Part shown: positions 1-8,514 of the stretch, in pieces
Layout: each line of letters starts with the position of its first letter
Position numbering within the stretch: the stretch's first letter is position 1
NCBI GenBank assembly: GCA_942492935.1
Contig: OW818654.1
Coordinates: 186,001-250,000, forward strand
DNA length: 64,000 nucleotides
Source of the DNA: JANJUO01 sp942492935
Lineage (GTDB): Bacteria > Bacteroidota > Ignavibacteria > Kapaibacteriales > UBA2268
Direction: 5' to 3'
Notes under the pieces: generated by a model
The model's database searches: none
Told to the model about the DNA's origin: nothing
What the model saw: only the letters and a program-made list of their open reading frames with translations
Translations under genes and position numbers: made by a program

Positions 1-1
1 T

Positions 2-1201
2 CTTTTTACATTAGCAGGTTTAACAGTATATGCTTATTTACCGTTACGTTCAATGGGAAACGCTGAATTTAATTGGGGAATGGTTCATCGTAGTTTGGAT
101 AAATTTCTATATCATATTCAAGGTAAGCAATATCAAGTATGGATGTTTTCAGGCGAGCAAGTAGGGGAGAACATTGCAAGATTCTTTACAGCTATTCCGT
201 ATCAACTTGCATTTATCGGAATTCCTTTTATTTTAAACGGAATGTGGAGAATATTAAAAGAATCGAAACCGATAACAATATTTATAATAATATTTGTTAT
301 TAGTTGCTATTTTTATTCAATCAATTATTCTATACACGATATTGAAACATATTTTTTAACTGCTTATTTGGGATTTATTATACTTGCAATTATTGGTATT
401 TATGATTTATTTTCAAAATTTCCTAAATTTGTTTATCTTGCATTTATAATGCCAGCTTTATCTATTGGAATCAATTTCAGTACCAATGATAATTCAAAGA
501 ATTATCTTGTTGAAGACTTTACTAAAAATATGGTAAATAATTTAGATAAAGATGCTGTAATTATCAGTAGTCAATGGGATTATTGGAATTCTGCATTTTG
601 GTATTACCAAAAAGTTGAACATTTACGCAAAGATGTCGTTTTAATTGAAAAAGAATTACTGAGACGCACTTGGTATCCATATCAATTACGCAAATGGTAT
701 CCCGAAGTAATCAACAAATCAAAATCTGATATTGATAATTATATGATTGATTTAGAGAAATTTGAAACTGGTGCTGACCCTGAGGATTATAAATTTATCC
801 AAGCAAAATGGGAAACTATGTTGAAAAATTTTGTTGAAAATAATATTGATAGCAGACCTGTTTATATCACTTTAGATATTATGAATTCCGAACCTTACTT
901 GACTAAAAATTATAACTTAGTTCCCGAAGGTTTTGCATTCCGTTTATATAGGGATAATTCAATAAAACAATTAACTATAAATGGATTAAAATTAGACAGA
1001 TTTATTAAATCAATACCATCAGACCGAAATCATTTAGAGCAGGGGATTATGGAAACAGCATCAATAAATATTGCAAATATTGGTAGATATGCCCAATTTA
1101 ATAAGGATTTCAAAACAGCAAATGAAGCTTATACTTTAGCTATCAAGATTAATCCAGAAAATCAAATTGCCTCGCAAGGTTTATTTGAAATTAATAAATA
1201 G
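2..1201 (+). CDS. DUF2723 family multi-pass membrane protein, 3' part only
   Basis: The reading frame is open from base 2 with no start codon, so the gene begins outside the window. The first visible residues read YLPLRS...EFNWG, a conserved loop of the DUF2723 family, which are large inner-membrane proteins resembling GT-C type (O-mannosyl-like) glycosyltransferases. Counting from the Met at base 53, hydrophobic helices lie around residues 45-65, 72-90, 95-118 and 125-142. A soluble region follows, with a short TPR-like end at about 345-380 (NKDFKTANEAYTLAIKINPE). The family assignment is firm. The enzymatic role (protein or lipid glycosylation) is inferred from the family and no catalytic residues are visible in this part. 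A beta-barrel gene follows after 12 bases on the same strand, so the two are probably co-transcribed. Confidence 0.85.
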   Translation, partial: LFTLAGLTVYAYLPLRSMGNAEFNWGMVHRSLDKFLYHIQGKQYQVWMFSGEQVGENIARFFTAIPYQLAFIGIPFILNGMWRILKESKPITIFIIIFVISCYFYSINYSIHDIETYFLTAYLGFIILAIIGIYDLFSKFPKFVYLAFIMPALSIGINFSTNDNSKNYLVEDFTKNMVNNLDKDAVIISSQWDYWNSAFWYYQKVEHLRKDVVLIEKELLRRTWYPYQLRKWYPEVINKSKSDIDNYMIDLEKFETGADPEDYKFIQAKWETMLKNFVENNIDSRPVYITLDIMNSEPYLTKNYNLVPEGFAFRLYRDNSIKQLTINGLKLDRFIKSIPSDRNHLEQGIMETASINIANIGRYAQFNKDFKTANEAYTLAIKINPENQIASQGLFEINK

Positions 1202-1213
1202 AGATGAAAACTT

Positions 1214-1978
1214 ATGAAATTAAAATTATTAATTCTTATCACTGTTACTTTTTCTTTGTATGCTCAAAAGAATACAGAGATTTTAAGATTATCTAAACCT
1301 GATGGCTTTTATAATACATTAGATTTTGAAACTGGTTATCATAGTGGTAATTCTAACTATATAAAATTTACAGGTTCATATCGACTTGACTATGTTACTT
1401 CGCCATTCCATTCTTTTTTTCTTGCAAATATTGAATACAAAGAGGGCAATAGTATTGAAATTACTAATAATGGCTTTCTGCATTTGAGAACAATGTATAG
1501 TGTGATTCCACAATTAGATTTAGAACTTTTTCTGCAAAAAGAATTTGATGATTTTATTTTACTCCAAGATAGAAATTTAGCAGGTGGAGGTGTAAGATAC
1601 AACCCAATTAATTATAAATTTGGCAAAGATACTTCGGGATTGATTGATTTTAACATTGCCACAGGTGCTATGTATGAACACGAAATATACGAAGGTGAAT
1701 TCATCGACCATAAAACAGAATTAATACGTTCTACAAGCTATTTATCCTTAAAAGTATTTTTTGATAAAACGACAAATTTTTCAACTGTTGTATATTTTCA
1801 GCCAGCTTTTGAAGATATTCACAACTTTAGAATTCTGAATGAAGCAAGATTGAGTTTTAATATATACGAAAATTTTGCTATATACATCAATACTACTTAC
1901 AGATACGACAACGAACCTGAACCTACTGTTCTTGACTATGATTTTGAATTGACAAATGGAATTTCACTAACATTTTGA
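1214..1978 (+). CDS. Predicted outer-membrane beta-barrel protein
   Basis: The 254-residue product starts with a short hydrophobic signal (MKLKLLILITVTFSLYAQ) and then shows alternating aromatic/polar strands throughout, ending in a short strand with a terminal aromatic residue (ELTNGISLTF), as in Gram-negative outer-membrane barrels. No enzymatic motif was recognised. It resembles small barrels of the YaiO or DUF481 kind in general texture, but I cannot assign a family. It follows the DUF2723 gene closely and its stop overlaps a possible TTG start of the next small gene, which suggests one operon of three genes. Confidence 0.7.
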   Translation: MKLKLLILITVTFSLYAQKNTEILRLSKPDGFYNTLDFETGYHSGNSNYIKFTGSYRLDYVTSPFHSFFLANIEYKEGNSIEITNNGFLHLRTMYSVIPQLDLELFLQKEFDDFILLQDRNLAGGGVRYNPINYKFGKDTSGLIDFNIATGAMYEHEIYEGEFIDHKTELIRSTSYLSLKVFFDKTTNFSTVVYFQPAFEDIHNFRILNEARLSFNIYENFAIYINTTYRYDNEPEPTVLDYDFELTNGISLTF

Positions 1979-1983
1979 AAGTT

Positions 1984-2244
1984 ATGAGCAAAAAAATTAT
2001 CAGATATTACCCTTTTACTCCTAAAGAAGTGGAGATATATAGAAAGGAAACAAGTCCGCAAGAATCAGCAAAAACAGATGCTATCAATGCTTCGCTGATT
2101 AATTTAAGAAGAAAATACTTGTTTATAACATCAAAAAATGATGATTTAAAAAGAAAAACAGAACATTTTGCCAGAGTTGCAAAATCCAAAAAAATAGAAG
2201 AAATTGTAAGAATTATCAGGTATTTTTTAAGTCAGGATAATTGA
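1984..2244 (+). CDS. Small basic hypothetical protein
   Basis: About 86 residues from the ATG at 1984; a TTG at 1975 would add three residues and overlap the preceding stop. The protein is rich in Lys, Arg, Glu and Ser, has no signal peptide or membrane segment, and looks largely helical (residues 30-85). No family was recognised. Its tight spacing to the upstream barrel gene argues that it is real and co-transcribed. Function unknown. Confidence 0.55.
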   Translation: MSKKIIRYYPFTPKEVEIYRKETSPQESAKTDAINASLINLRRKYLFITSKNDDLKRKTEHFARVAKSKKIEEIVRIIRYFLSQDN

Positions 2245-2869
2245 CAATGTATAAAATTCTTGATTAAAATTACTGTAACAACTCAGCAGTATTCTTTTAT
2301 TTAGAAATTCTATTTAAGAGTAATTTAATGTAATAAGATTTGATTTTGGCTAAAGCAATAATTATCACAATCAATCACCGCCATATTCGACTAAGCTCAG
2401 TAAACAATGGCAGTGCTATTGAAGAGAAAAAAACAAAAGACTTCCGAAGTTTCTTTTCCACAATGTCTTTTAGAGGTAAGCGAGAAATCCAGTCTTGAAT
2501 AATTGTAATTCTGAATTTATTACAGAATCTATGCCTTTAGCAACGGAGTTGCGACCTGTTTGTAGAAAATACTGTTCCCATTAAATACAATAGCTCCATA
2601 GGAGCGACCAGTTTGTAAAAACCCGTTCCTACGGAACTTTGATTCATCTTTGATTTACTTTTCTACAAACTGGTCGTTCCTGCGGAACTACATTTCACCC
2701 TTCACCTTTTTGGAGAGTGACTGGGGAGAGGTTCTTTTCACCTCAGACGAGGACGTCTGAGGTACTAAGTCATTATAAATCAAGTGGGTCAAACATCCTT
2801 GTTTGACAAAATCTACGACAAAATTTACTTGTTAGACAGCTCAACGAATTCAATATGTCAATCAACGCA
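2245..2869. other. Intergenic stretch made of eroded short palindromic repeats
   Basis: No credible gene was seen. The stretch holds a chain of short inverted repeats: the TTTGTAG-type element at 2539-2690, a CTCAGAC...GTCTGAG hairpin near 2742-2762, and a GTCAAACA...TGTTTGAC hairpin near 2789-2808. Similar pieces recur elsewhere in the window. Confidence 0.6.
2539..2690. repeat. TTTGTAG/CTACAAA palindromic repeat element
   Basis: The left part (CAACGGAGTTGCGACCTG, then TTTGTAGAAA) is mirrored by the right part (TTTTCTACAAACTGGTCG, then TTCCTGCGGAAC). Two small palindromes lie between them (AGCTCCATAGGAGC and GTTCCTACGGAAC). The same build recurs twice at 9436-9797, so this is one member of a dispersed family. 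Confidence 0.75.
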
Positions 2870-3655
2870 CTAAATTTTTATAAAACTGAATTTATGTCCA
2901 TTAATTTCGACAAAGTAAATGCCAGATATAAACTCTTGAATATTAATTCTACAAATATCCGAACTACCCAAAGAAGGAACAGAAATCAATAATTCACCAT
3001 AAATATTATATATATTAATATCACTTTGTGTTTCTGAATTCAACTTTAAATCAATATAATCACTTGCAGGATTTGGAAATATATTAAGTTCTGGTTTTGC
3101 AACTTCTTCAATATTGCTTAATCCATCTTTTACCCAATCAACAATTTCTTTACTAAGTGGGCTTACTTGGGAGCCGTAAATTACAACCAATTGTCCTGTT
3201 TTGCTAATCAAATACTTTTGGAAATTCCACAAAACTTCTTGATTTGCAACTCCATTTTTTGATTTTAAAGTAAGCCATTGATAAACTGGATGCTTATCTG
3301 TACCGACTACAGAAATCTTCGACATCATTGTAAATGTTACATCATATTTACTTGTACAAAAATCTATAATATCTTGGTCTGAACCTGGCTCTTGATTGCT
3401 GAAATTGTTTGCGGGAAATCCAATAATTTCAAATTCTGGACCGCCGTATTGTTTATAAAGCGACTGTAATTCCGCATATTGATAAGTATAACCACAATAT
3501 GAAGCCACATTTACAATCATAAGTTTTTTTCCTTTTAATTCAGAAAAAAACAAAGTATCGCCATCAATTTTTTTGGCTTTCAAATCATAAAAATTTTCCG
3601 CTGAAAATAGTGAAATAGACATTGCGAACAAAACAAACAGTATATATTTTAACAT
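2870..3655 (-). CDS. Secreted glutathione peroxidase-like protein with T9SS sorting domain
   Basis: A signal peptide (about residues 1-19) precedes a glutathione/thiol peroxidase fold. The resolving motif NVASYCGYT carries the peroxidatic residue as Cys (no UGA/selenocysteine), followed by GFPANNFSNQEPG and the WNFQKYLI motif; these provide the Cys/Gln/Trp/Asn catalytic set of the family. Glutathione peroxidases normally end near residue 180. Here about 75 extra residues follow, starting at LNIFPNPASDYIDL and ending EFISGIYFVEINGHKFSFIKI, a typical type A T9SS sorting domain. The enzyme is therefore predicted to be exported through the periplasm and released or anchored at the cell surface, where it would reduce peroxides. 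The thiol donor is unknown. It stands alone between repeats and the R-M locus. Confidence 0.9.
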   Translation of the reverse strand: MLKYILFVLFAMSISLFSAENFYDLKAKKIDGDTLFFSELKGKKLMIVNVASYCGYTYQYAELQSLYKQYGGPEFEIIGFPANNFSNQEPGSDQDIIDFCTSKYDVTFTMMSKISVVGTDKHPVYQWLTLKSKNGVANQEVLWNFQKYLISKTGQLVVIYGSQVSPLSKEIVDWVKDGLSNIEEVAKPELNIFPNPASDYIDLKLNSETQSDINIYNIYGELLISVPSLGSSDICRINIQEFISGIYFVEINGHKFSFIKI

Positions 3656-3787
3656 AAATTCCCCAATATAGATTTAACAATCTTCAAAAATAACATTTTT
3701 TTAGCAAATCTAAAATTGAAATTTTTTGTAACAACTCAGTCATTTAAAAATAATTTAAATTATCAATCTCTTCATTTAAATTCATAA

Positions 3788-4066
3788 TCACATTTTGGAG
3801 TCGTATACACTTAAAAAATCTTCATAAAAATGAATAATTGTATCTTCGGTTTTGGTGCTTTTGCCATAATTTTTGAGCATTTCCTCCACATTACAAGCAA
3901 GAAAAATATTCACCAAATCATCAACAATCTATTTAATACGGTCATCAACATCCAATCCAGCAATATATCCAAAAAGTTGCTTTAGAAAAGGATTAGATTT
4001 TGGAAATGAGGAAAAACATTGTTTTTTAGCTGAGATTTCTGCTTTATAATTCACACCTTGCTTCAA
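3788..4066 (-). pseudogene. Remnant of a type IIG restriction-modification gene
   Basis: Reading the minus strand in one frame gives SNPFLKQLFGYIAGLDVDD, then RIK-stop-IVDDLVNIF, then ACNVEEMLKNYGKSTKTED and TIIHFYEDFLSVYDSKM before a stop. This is the helical connector just before the methyltransferase domain of fused N6-adenine R-M enzymes. It resembles the corresponding part of the intact gene at 31187-34162 (IYFYEDFLKRYDKTQRELRG). An in-frame TAG lies at 3929-3931, another stop lies upstream, and both ends are missing, so the gene is dead. It sits directly beside an intact type II system, which may have replaced it. Confidence 0.75.
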
Positions 4067-4264
4067 TTAAGTCATTAGCATGGGTTCTATTAGGTTTGAG
4101 TGCAAACATATCTAATCAAAAATATCTTACTATTGAAAGTTGCCAACAAAACTCAATTTATATTGGAGTCTATAAGCATATTATGTTTATAGTTAAAATC
4201 AAATTGTTACTTATAGTCCGTTGTATAAAAGTCACCAATAGTGTAATTTTGAATTTTTTTGATC

Positions 4265-4483
4265 ATGGATATAAGAGAAAAAATTGGCATCAGACTTCGT
4301 GAACTAAGAAATGCAAAGGGAATTAGTCAAGAAAAATTTTCCTTCGAATGTGAACTTGACAGGACTTATATCGCAAGTATTGAAAAAGGTTGCAGAAATG
4401 TTTCTATTGCAAACATTGAGAAAATTGCCAAAGCATTTGAGATTTCAGTTAACGAGTTTTTTAATTCAGATTTATTTAAGTAG
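4265..4483 (+). CDS. XRE-family helix-turn-helix regulator (R-M controller protein)
   Basis: The 72-residue product from the ATG at 4265 (a TTG at 4259 would add two residues) is a single lambda-Cro/XRE helix-turn-helix domain: RLRELRNAKGISQEKF, recognition region around DRTYIASIEKG, then NIEKIAKAFEISVNEFF. This size and its place three bases before a nuclease gene match C (controller) proteins of type II R-M systems, which time nuclease expression after methyltransferase expression. The operator has not been mapped. The controller role is inferred from context. Confidence 0.85.
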   Translation: MDIREKIGIRLRELRNAKGISQEKFSFECELDRTYIASIEKGCRNVSIANIEKIAKAFEISVNEFFNSDLFK

Positions 4484-4486
4484 AGT

Positions 4487-5059
4487 ATGATTAAAATTAA
4501 TGATTTTGTTGTTTTGTCTGAAAATATTGATGATTTAGTGATAAATTCTGTTGGATTTGTAGAGAAAATTAATTCTTCCAAAGCAATAGTATTCTTTATT
4601 GGAAAAAACAAAGAAGTTACCATTGATTTGTTGAAAATTAAGTTTCTTGATGTTACAAAAACCGGTAAGCCACACAAGTATAAAATCTGCAATGTTTGTC
4701 ATATTCTAAAAGAAGATTACAATGATTTTGACATCAATCAAACTGATGCAAAGGGAAGAAAAACTACCCGACCTACTTGTACAGAATGTAGAAAAGTCAT
4801 AGATGGTGTTCCTTTAAAAGCATCAGAGAAAAGGCGAATGAATGAAATTAAACCAGTAAAGTTTTTCGTCTGTCCAATATGCAAAAAATCATCAATCCCT
4901 TATGTAACTGCAAAATTTGTTATAGACCATAACCACATTACAGGTAATGCCAGACAATGGATTTGTGATAGTTGCAATACCGGATTAGGTCGGTTTAAAG
5001 ATAATGTTGAGTTAATGCAAGAAGCAATCAAATATTTGGAAAAACATTCAAATCATTAA
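4487..5059 (+). CDS. HNH restriction endonuclease of a type II system
   Basis: The 190-residue product has two zinc-finger-like units. The first is CNVC...CTEC (about residues 64-101). The second is CPIC...CDSCN, containing the beta-beta-alpha metal motif VIDHNHITGNARQWICDSCN and LGRFKDN near residues 144-175. DHxH-(x)n-R-(x)n-C-x2-CN is the endonuclease VII-like HNH nuclease signature. With a controller gene 3 bases upstream and a convergent methyltransferase whose end overlaps by 4 bases, this is the restriction subunit. The recognition site cannot be read from sequence. Residues 1-60 show no known motif and may mediate target recognition. Confidence 0.88.
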   Translation: MIKINDFVVLSENIDDLVINSVGFVEKINSSKAIVFFIGKNKEVTIDLLKIKFLDVTKTGKPHKYKICNVCHILKEDYNDFDINQTDAKGRKTTRPTCTECRKVIDGVPLKASEKRRMNEIKPVKFFVCPICKKSSIPYVTAKFVIDHNHITGNARQWICDSCNTGLGRFKDNVELMQEAIKYLEKHSNH

Positions 5060-5850
5060 AATAGATCCTGAGGCATCATTTCTAATCTTTTAATAGATAG
5101 CTCAGTATATTCTTCAGATAATTCCATACCCAAATAATTTCGTTTACTAAATTTCGCCATTTTACAAGTAGTTCCTGAGCCACTCATAGGATCAAAAACC
5201 AAATCACCTTCATTTGACCAAGATAAAATGTGGTCAAGTGCAAGTTTTTCGGGGAAAATTGCAGTATGTTGAAAAGCAATTTTGTCATTTGTAGAACCGC
5301 CCAAGCCAACCGCATAGCTCCAGATATTCGTAAGTGTTTTTTCTTCTTTTAATTCAGCAACTACCTTATTGTTGATGCCATCTGCTTTTTTATTTGAAAC
5401 CAATTTCTCGAATCCGCTTCGTACTGTTTTAGTTTTTAATGGGTTGAATGTTGCCACTTTTTCTTTTGAAAAAATGAACATAAATTCGTAACAATTTGTA
5501 TAAGCATTGGAACGCATAAATGGAGTATTCTTCTTTTGGTAAATCATTACGTCGTGAACGTTAAAACCGATCTCTTGAAAATAAATACATTGCCTGAAAC
5601 TTGTCAAAGATCGGTCACCATTTTTGATTTTGTCGCCAACTACCCAAACTACAACGCTACCCTTTTTCATAATACGATATAATTCCTTAACAATACTTTC
5701 AAAATCAAATGTATAACCGTTGTAATTTCTCAAATCATCATACGGAGGTGAAGTAACAACCAAATCAATACATTCGCTTGGCAGATATTTCATTCCTTCC
5801 AAACAATCAATATTGTAAATTTTATTTATATCGTATTTCCCTAATTTCAT
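5056..5850 (-). CDS. Type II DNA methyltransferase, beta class (N4-cytosine or N6-adenine)
   Basis: The 264-residue product has the catalytic motif IV early (VVTSPPYDDLRNY, about residue 33) and the AdoMet-binding motif I late (VFDPMSGSGTTCKMA, about residue 218). This order defines beta-class amino-methyltransferases. The SPPY form is commonest in N4-cytosine enzymes but also occurs in N6-adenine enzymes, so the base is left open. It should protect host sites from the HNH nuclease encoded convergently next to it. The two coding regions overlap by 4 bases at their 3' ends, an unusually tight arrangement that links loss of one to damage of the other. Confidence 0.92.
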   Translation of the reverse strand: MKLGKYDINKIYNIDCLEGMKYLPSECIDLVVTSPPYDDLRNYNGYTFDFESIVKELYRIMKKGSVVVWVVGDKIKNGDRSLTSFRQCIYFQEIGFNVHDVMIYQKKNTPFMRSNAYTNCYEFMFIFSKEKVATFNPLKTKTVRSGFEKLVSNKKADGINNKVVAELKEEKTLTNIWSYAVGLGGSTNDKIAFQHTAIFPEKLALDHILSWSNEGDLVFDPMSGSGTTCKMAKFSKRNYLGMELSEEYTELSIKRLEMMPQDLF

Positions 5851-6143
5851 ATCGTGATTTATTCCAATCTTTAAATTTAATATGTAATGGATTTTTTATA
5901 AACTAATAATCATTATGTCTTTATAATTAATATTTAAAACCTACTCTTTAGTGTCATATTTTCACTTCACAAATATCCCACTTCCCCAGCATCACACCAA
6001 CAATCCAATTACAAATTTAATGAATAAATGTTTCAATAGCAAAAAATAAGAAGATTTATAATCTTAAACCAAAAACTTGCCAAACCATCACGGATTGACA
6101 AGTTTTAATAGTTAAATATTGGATTTGTGAATACAGATATGAA

Positions 6144-6707
6144 TTACTCTTTAACTCTTTCCATGTAATCACCTGTTGCGGTGTCAAATTTCACAAGGTC
6201 GCCTTCATTGATGAATAATGGCACATTTACATTTGCACCAGTTTCTACAACGGCTGGTTTCAATGCGTTTGTTGCTGTGTCGCCTTTTACGCCCGGTTCG
6301 GTGTGAGTAATTCTCAGCATTATATTAGGTGGCATTTCAACTCCGAGAACAGTTGTACCATCAAATAGAACATCCACATCTTGATTTTCTTTCAAGAATT
6401 TTACACTATCACCGATAATAACAGAATCAATTGGTACTTGTTCGTAAGTACTTTGGTCCATAAAATAAAGGGATAAGCCCTCTCGATAGATAAATTGGAA
6501 TGGTTTTTTATCTACTCGAACAAATTCAATTGTTTCGCCAGAACGGAAGCGGTTTTCTGATAATTTACCACTTCGTAAATTTCTCATTTTTACTTGGTAA
6601 AATGCACGTAAATTTCCCGGAGTACGGTGAGTTGATTCTAATACCTGGCATAATTCGCCATTGTATCTAATAAATGCACCCACTCTCAAATCTGCTGTTG
6701 TTGCCAT
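6144..6707 (-). CDS. efp: Elongation factor P
   Basis: The 187-residue protein aligns along its full length with EF-P, which binds between the ribosomal P and E sites and relieves stalling at polyproline. The N-terminal KOW-like domain holds HRTPGNLRAFYQVKMRNLRS; the final OB domain includes TEPGVKGDTATNALKPAVVE and ends GDYMERVKE. In E. coli the loop is PGKGQAF, with Lys34 beta-lysylated. Here it reads PGNLRAF, so the modified residue is replaced by Asn and neither lysylation nor arginine rhamnosylation is expected at that point. The same loop is, as I recall, found in Chlorobium, which supports the lineage placement. Confidence 0.97.
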   Translation of the reverse strand: MATTADLRVGAFIRYNGELCQVLESTHRTPGNLRAFYQVKMRNLRSGKLSENRFRSGETIEFVRVDKKPFQFIYREGLSLYFMDQSTYEQVPIDSVIIGDSVKFLKENQDVDVLFDGTTVLGVEMPPNIMLRITHTEPGVKGDTATNALKPAVVETGANVNVPLFINEGDLVKFDTATGDYMERVKE

Positions 6708-6807
6708 TTTATTTCCTAAAAATTATATATAAATATCTATATTTCTAAATTTTGCATTTAATATAAACTACAAAATTAAGGATTTTCAATGACTTTAGAA
6801 AACAAAA

Positions 6808-7827
6808 TCAATCTTCGGTGATTATTGAACTCGAATAGGGCGATTTCCCTGATTGATAAAAACTTAAAATTTCTCCAAATGCGTATTCCGATATTGCTTC
6901 TGAAGCAACATTTTCTTGTCTGCCGTGTAGTTTGATATATTCTAACATCCCTTGTTGTTGCCATAGGAAATTTTGTGGTAATTCTGAAAATCTTCTGCTC
7001 AACATTCCATAATGATTTAATGCTGGAGTTGACCAATACCATAGAAATAGATTTATCCTTGATTCTTCATTTGCAAGACAAATGGCAATTGGTAGAACAG
7101 CATTAAGAATTAATTCACGCCTTAAATGCGCCCCCTCATCAACAATTTTTTGTTTCACCAAATTTTGCATAATGTCAGGAATTGAAATCACATTTCCCGC
7201 TTGTAAATCATTAAGAAAAATAATTGCATTAGATTTGGCAATACCTTCAAGTATTTCTTTTAATTTTTCAGAAGAATATGATGGACGTCTTTTTCTTGAA
7301 TTATATCTTTCGAGATATTCACGTGAAATTTCAGTCAAAGCGTATTCGATTGACCCTCTTTTGAGAAGTTTTTGAGCTTCTGAGGATTTTCTTAACATCC
7401 TGACAAGAGCAAAATGTTGCAAATCTTCAATTGACGAAAGTACATCTTTTGACTTTGAGTCAGTTGATTCAAAATCACTAATTTCTAAAATTGGAATAAT
7501 TAAAGTTTCAAATTTATTTGCTAATTCTATATCATCATTGGAGATAATGTGAAGAATTACATTGTTATAATCAGTATTTTCATCGTGCTTGTGTTGCTGC
7601 CAATCGGAACTATTCTTGTGGTATTCAGCAGAACCAACATATATAAGCCCATTTAGTAGAATTGCGACATCAAGAAAATCAGGTCCTTCATTTACATTAA
7701 TTCTACCTGGTGAAAGTATTTGCAATCGCTTCCCACTTTTAACATTATAAATTTTTGAGGGGTCAGAAATAATTTGATATAATTTTTCTTGTAGAAATTT
7801 TTCTGACAAGTTAGTGCTTAATTTCAC
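6808..7827 (-). CDS. DUF2851 family protein
   Basis: The 339-residue protein shows the DUF2851 hallmarks in its first third: SPGRINVNEGPDFLDVAI, then YVGSAEYHKNSSDWQQHKHD and NVILHIISNDD. The family is common in Bacteroidota and has no proven function. Asp, Glu and Lys residues in this region have been likened to nuclease-type folds, but I do not claim that. The start is GTG at 7827, overlapping the upstream stop in a GTGA (7824-7827), so translation is probably coupled to the lipoprotein gene. Confidence 0.85.
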   Translation of the reverse strand: MKLSTNLSEKFLQEKLYQIISDPSKIYNVKSGKRLQILSPGRINVNEGPDFLDVAILLNGLIYVGSAEYHKNSSDWQQHKHDENTDYNNVILHIISNDDIELANKFETLIIPILEISDFESTDSKSKDVLSSIEDLQHFALVRMLRKSSEAQKLLKRGSIEYALTEISREYLERYNSRKRRPSYSSEKLKEILEGIAKSNAIIFLNDLQAGNVISIPDIMQNLVKQKIVDEGAHLRRELILNAVLPIAICLANEESRINLFLWYWSTPALNHYGMLSRRFSELPQNFLWQQQGMLEYIKLHGRQENVASEAISEYAFGEILSFYQSGKSPYSSSIITED

Positions 7828-8507
7828 TTCTTAGCTTCCTGAAATGAAACAAGATTATAATCGAAGAACTTTGTAAATCCAAATCCATAAGCAAAGCTCC
7901 ATTCCTGCAACTTGCTTTTTTTGAAATTTGGATACCGTTTGCTAAAATACTTTATGTCAAATTCTTTATAAGTGCTATCTGAATATTTGAATTCTTTTTT
8001 ATAATTTACAATTAGACTATCAACAACAAAATCTTGTTTCCCATCAATTTCATCTATTCTATCTGTCTTGATTGTATAGCCATAATCATTTATATTTTTT
8101 TTCAAAAATACATAATTGAAAAAATGCGGAAATTGTTTTATATCTGATACTAAATAATGTGAATTTGTACCGAAATAAATACCCGAATCTGTTTCTGCAA
8201 GTGCATAATATGATAATTCGGGAAAACCTTGTATAAACTTTTTCACTTTACAAATATAAGTGTTTTTTATCTTTACAGGTGTTGCCATAAAAAACTTTAA
8301 AACCCAATTTGTATCTATTTTTTCAGCAATCTCGAAAGTTAGTTTTTCATTATTACTGTTTCTATATTCCCAAATATTGCCGGTTTGAATTTTGAAAATT
8401 ACTGTATCAGGAATAGTTGGTGTTGTATTAACGACTTTATCTTCACTACAACCTTTAATCATTATTATAGTGAATAAACAAATTAATATATACAGTAATT
8501 TTTTCAT
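7824..8507 (-). CDS. Predicted lipoprotein of unknown function
   Basis: The 227-residue product begins with MKKLLYILICLFTIIMIKGCSED: a lysine-rich head, a hydrophobic core and a lipobox (IKGC) with Cys near residue 20, so it should be lipid-anchored. The remainder is a beta-rich domain starting with FKIQTGNIWEYRNSNNEKLTF, which resembles secreted domains common in this group. No catalytic motif is visible. It lies between pyrF (7 bases upstream) and the DUF2851 gene (4-base overlap), so all three are probably one minus-strand operon. Confidence 0.75.
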   Translation of the reverse strand: MKKLLYILICLFTIIMIKGCSEDKVVNTTPTIPDTVIFKIQTGNIWEYRNSNNEKLTFEIAEKIDTNWVLKFFMATPVKIKNTYICKVKKFIQGFPELSYYALAETDSGIYFGTNSHYLVSDIKQFPHFFNYVFLKKNINDYGYTIKTDRIDEIDGKQDFVVDSLIVNYKKEFKYSDSTYKEFDIKYFSKRYPNFKKSKLQEWSFAYGFGFTKFFDYNLVSFQEAKK

Positions 8508-8514
8508 AAATTCT

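Noticed and set aside
2452..2464. Isolated TTTTCCACA DnaA-box-like site
   Set aside because: A single site without neighbours in a repeat-filled gap; not comparable to the cluster at 29400-29700.
2870..3655. Possible selenocysteine-containing peroxidase
   Set aside because: The peroxidatic position is an ordinary Cys codon and there is no in-frame UGA.
4096..4302. 68-residue open frame overlapping the controller gene
   Set aside because: Composition is erratic and its end overlaps the clear XRE gene in another frame.
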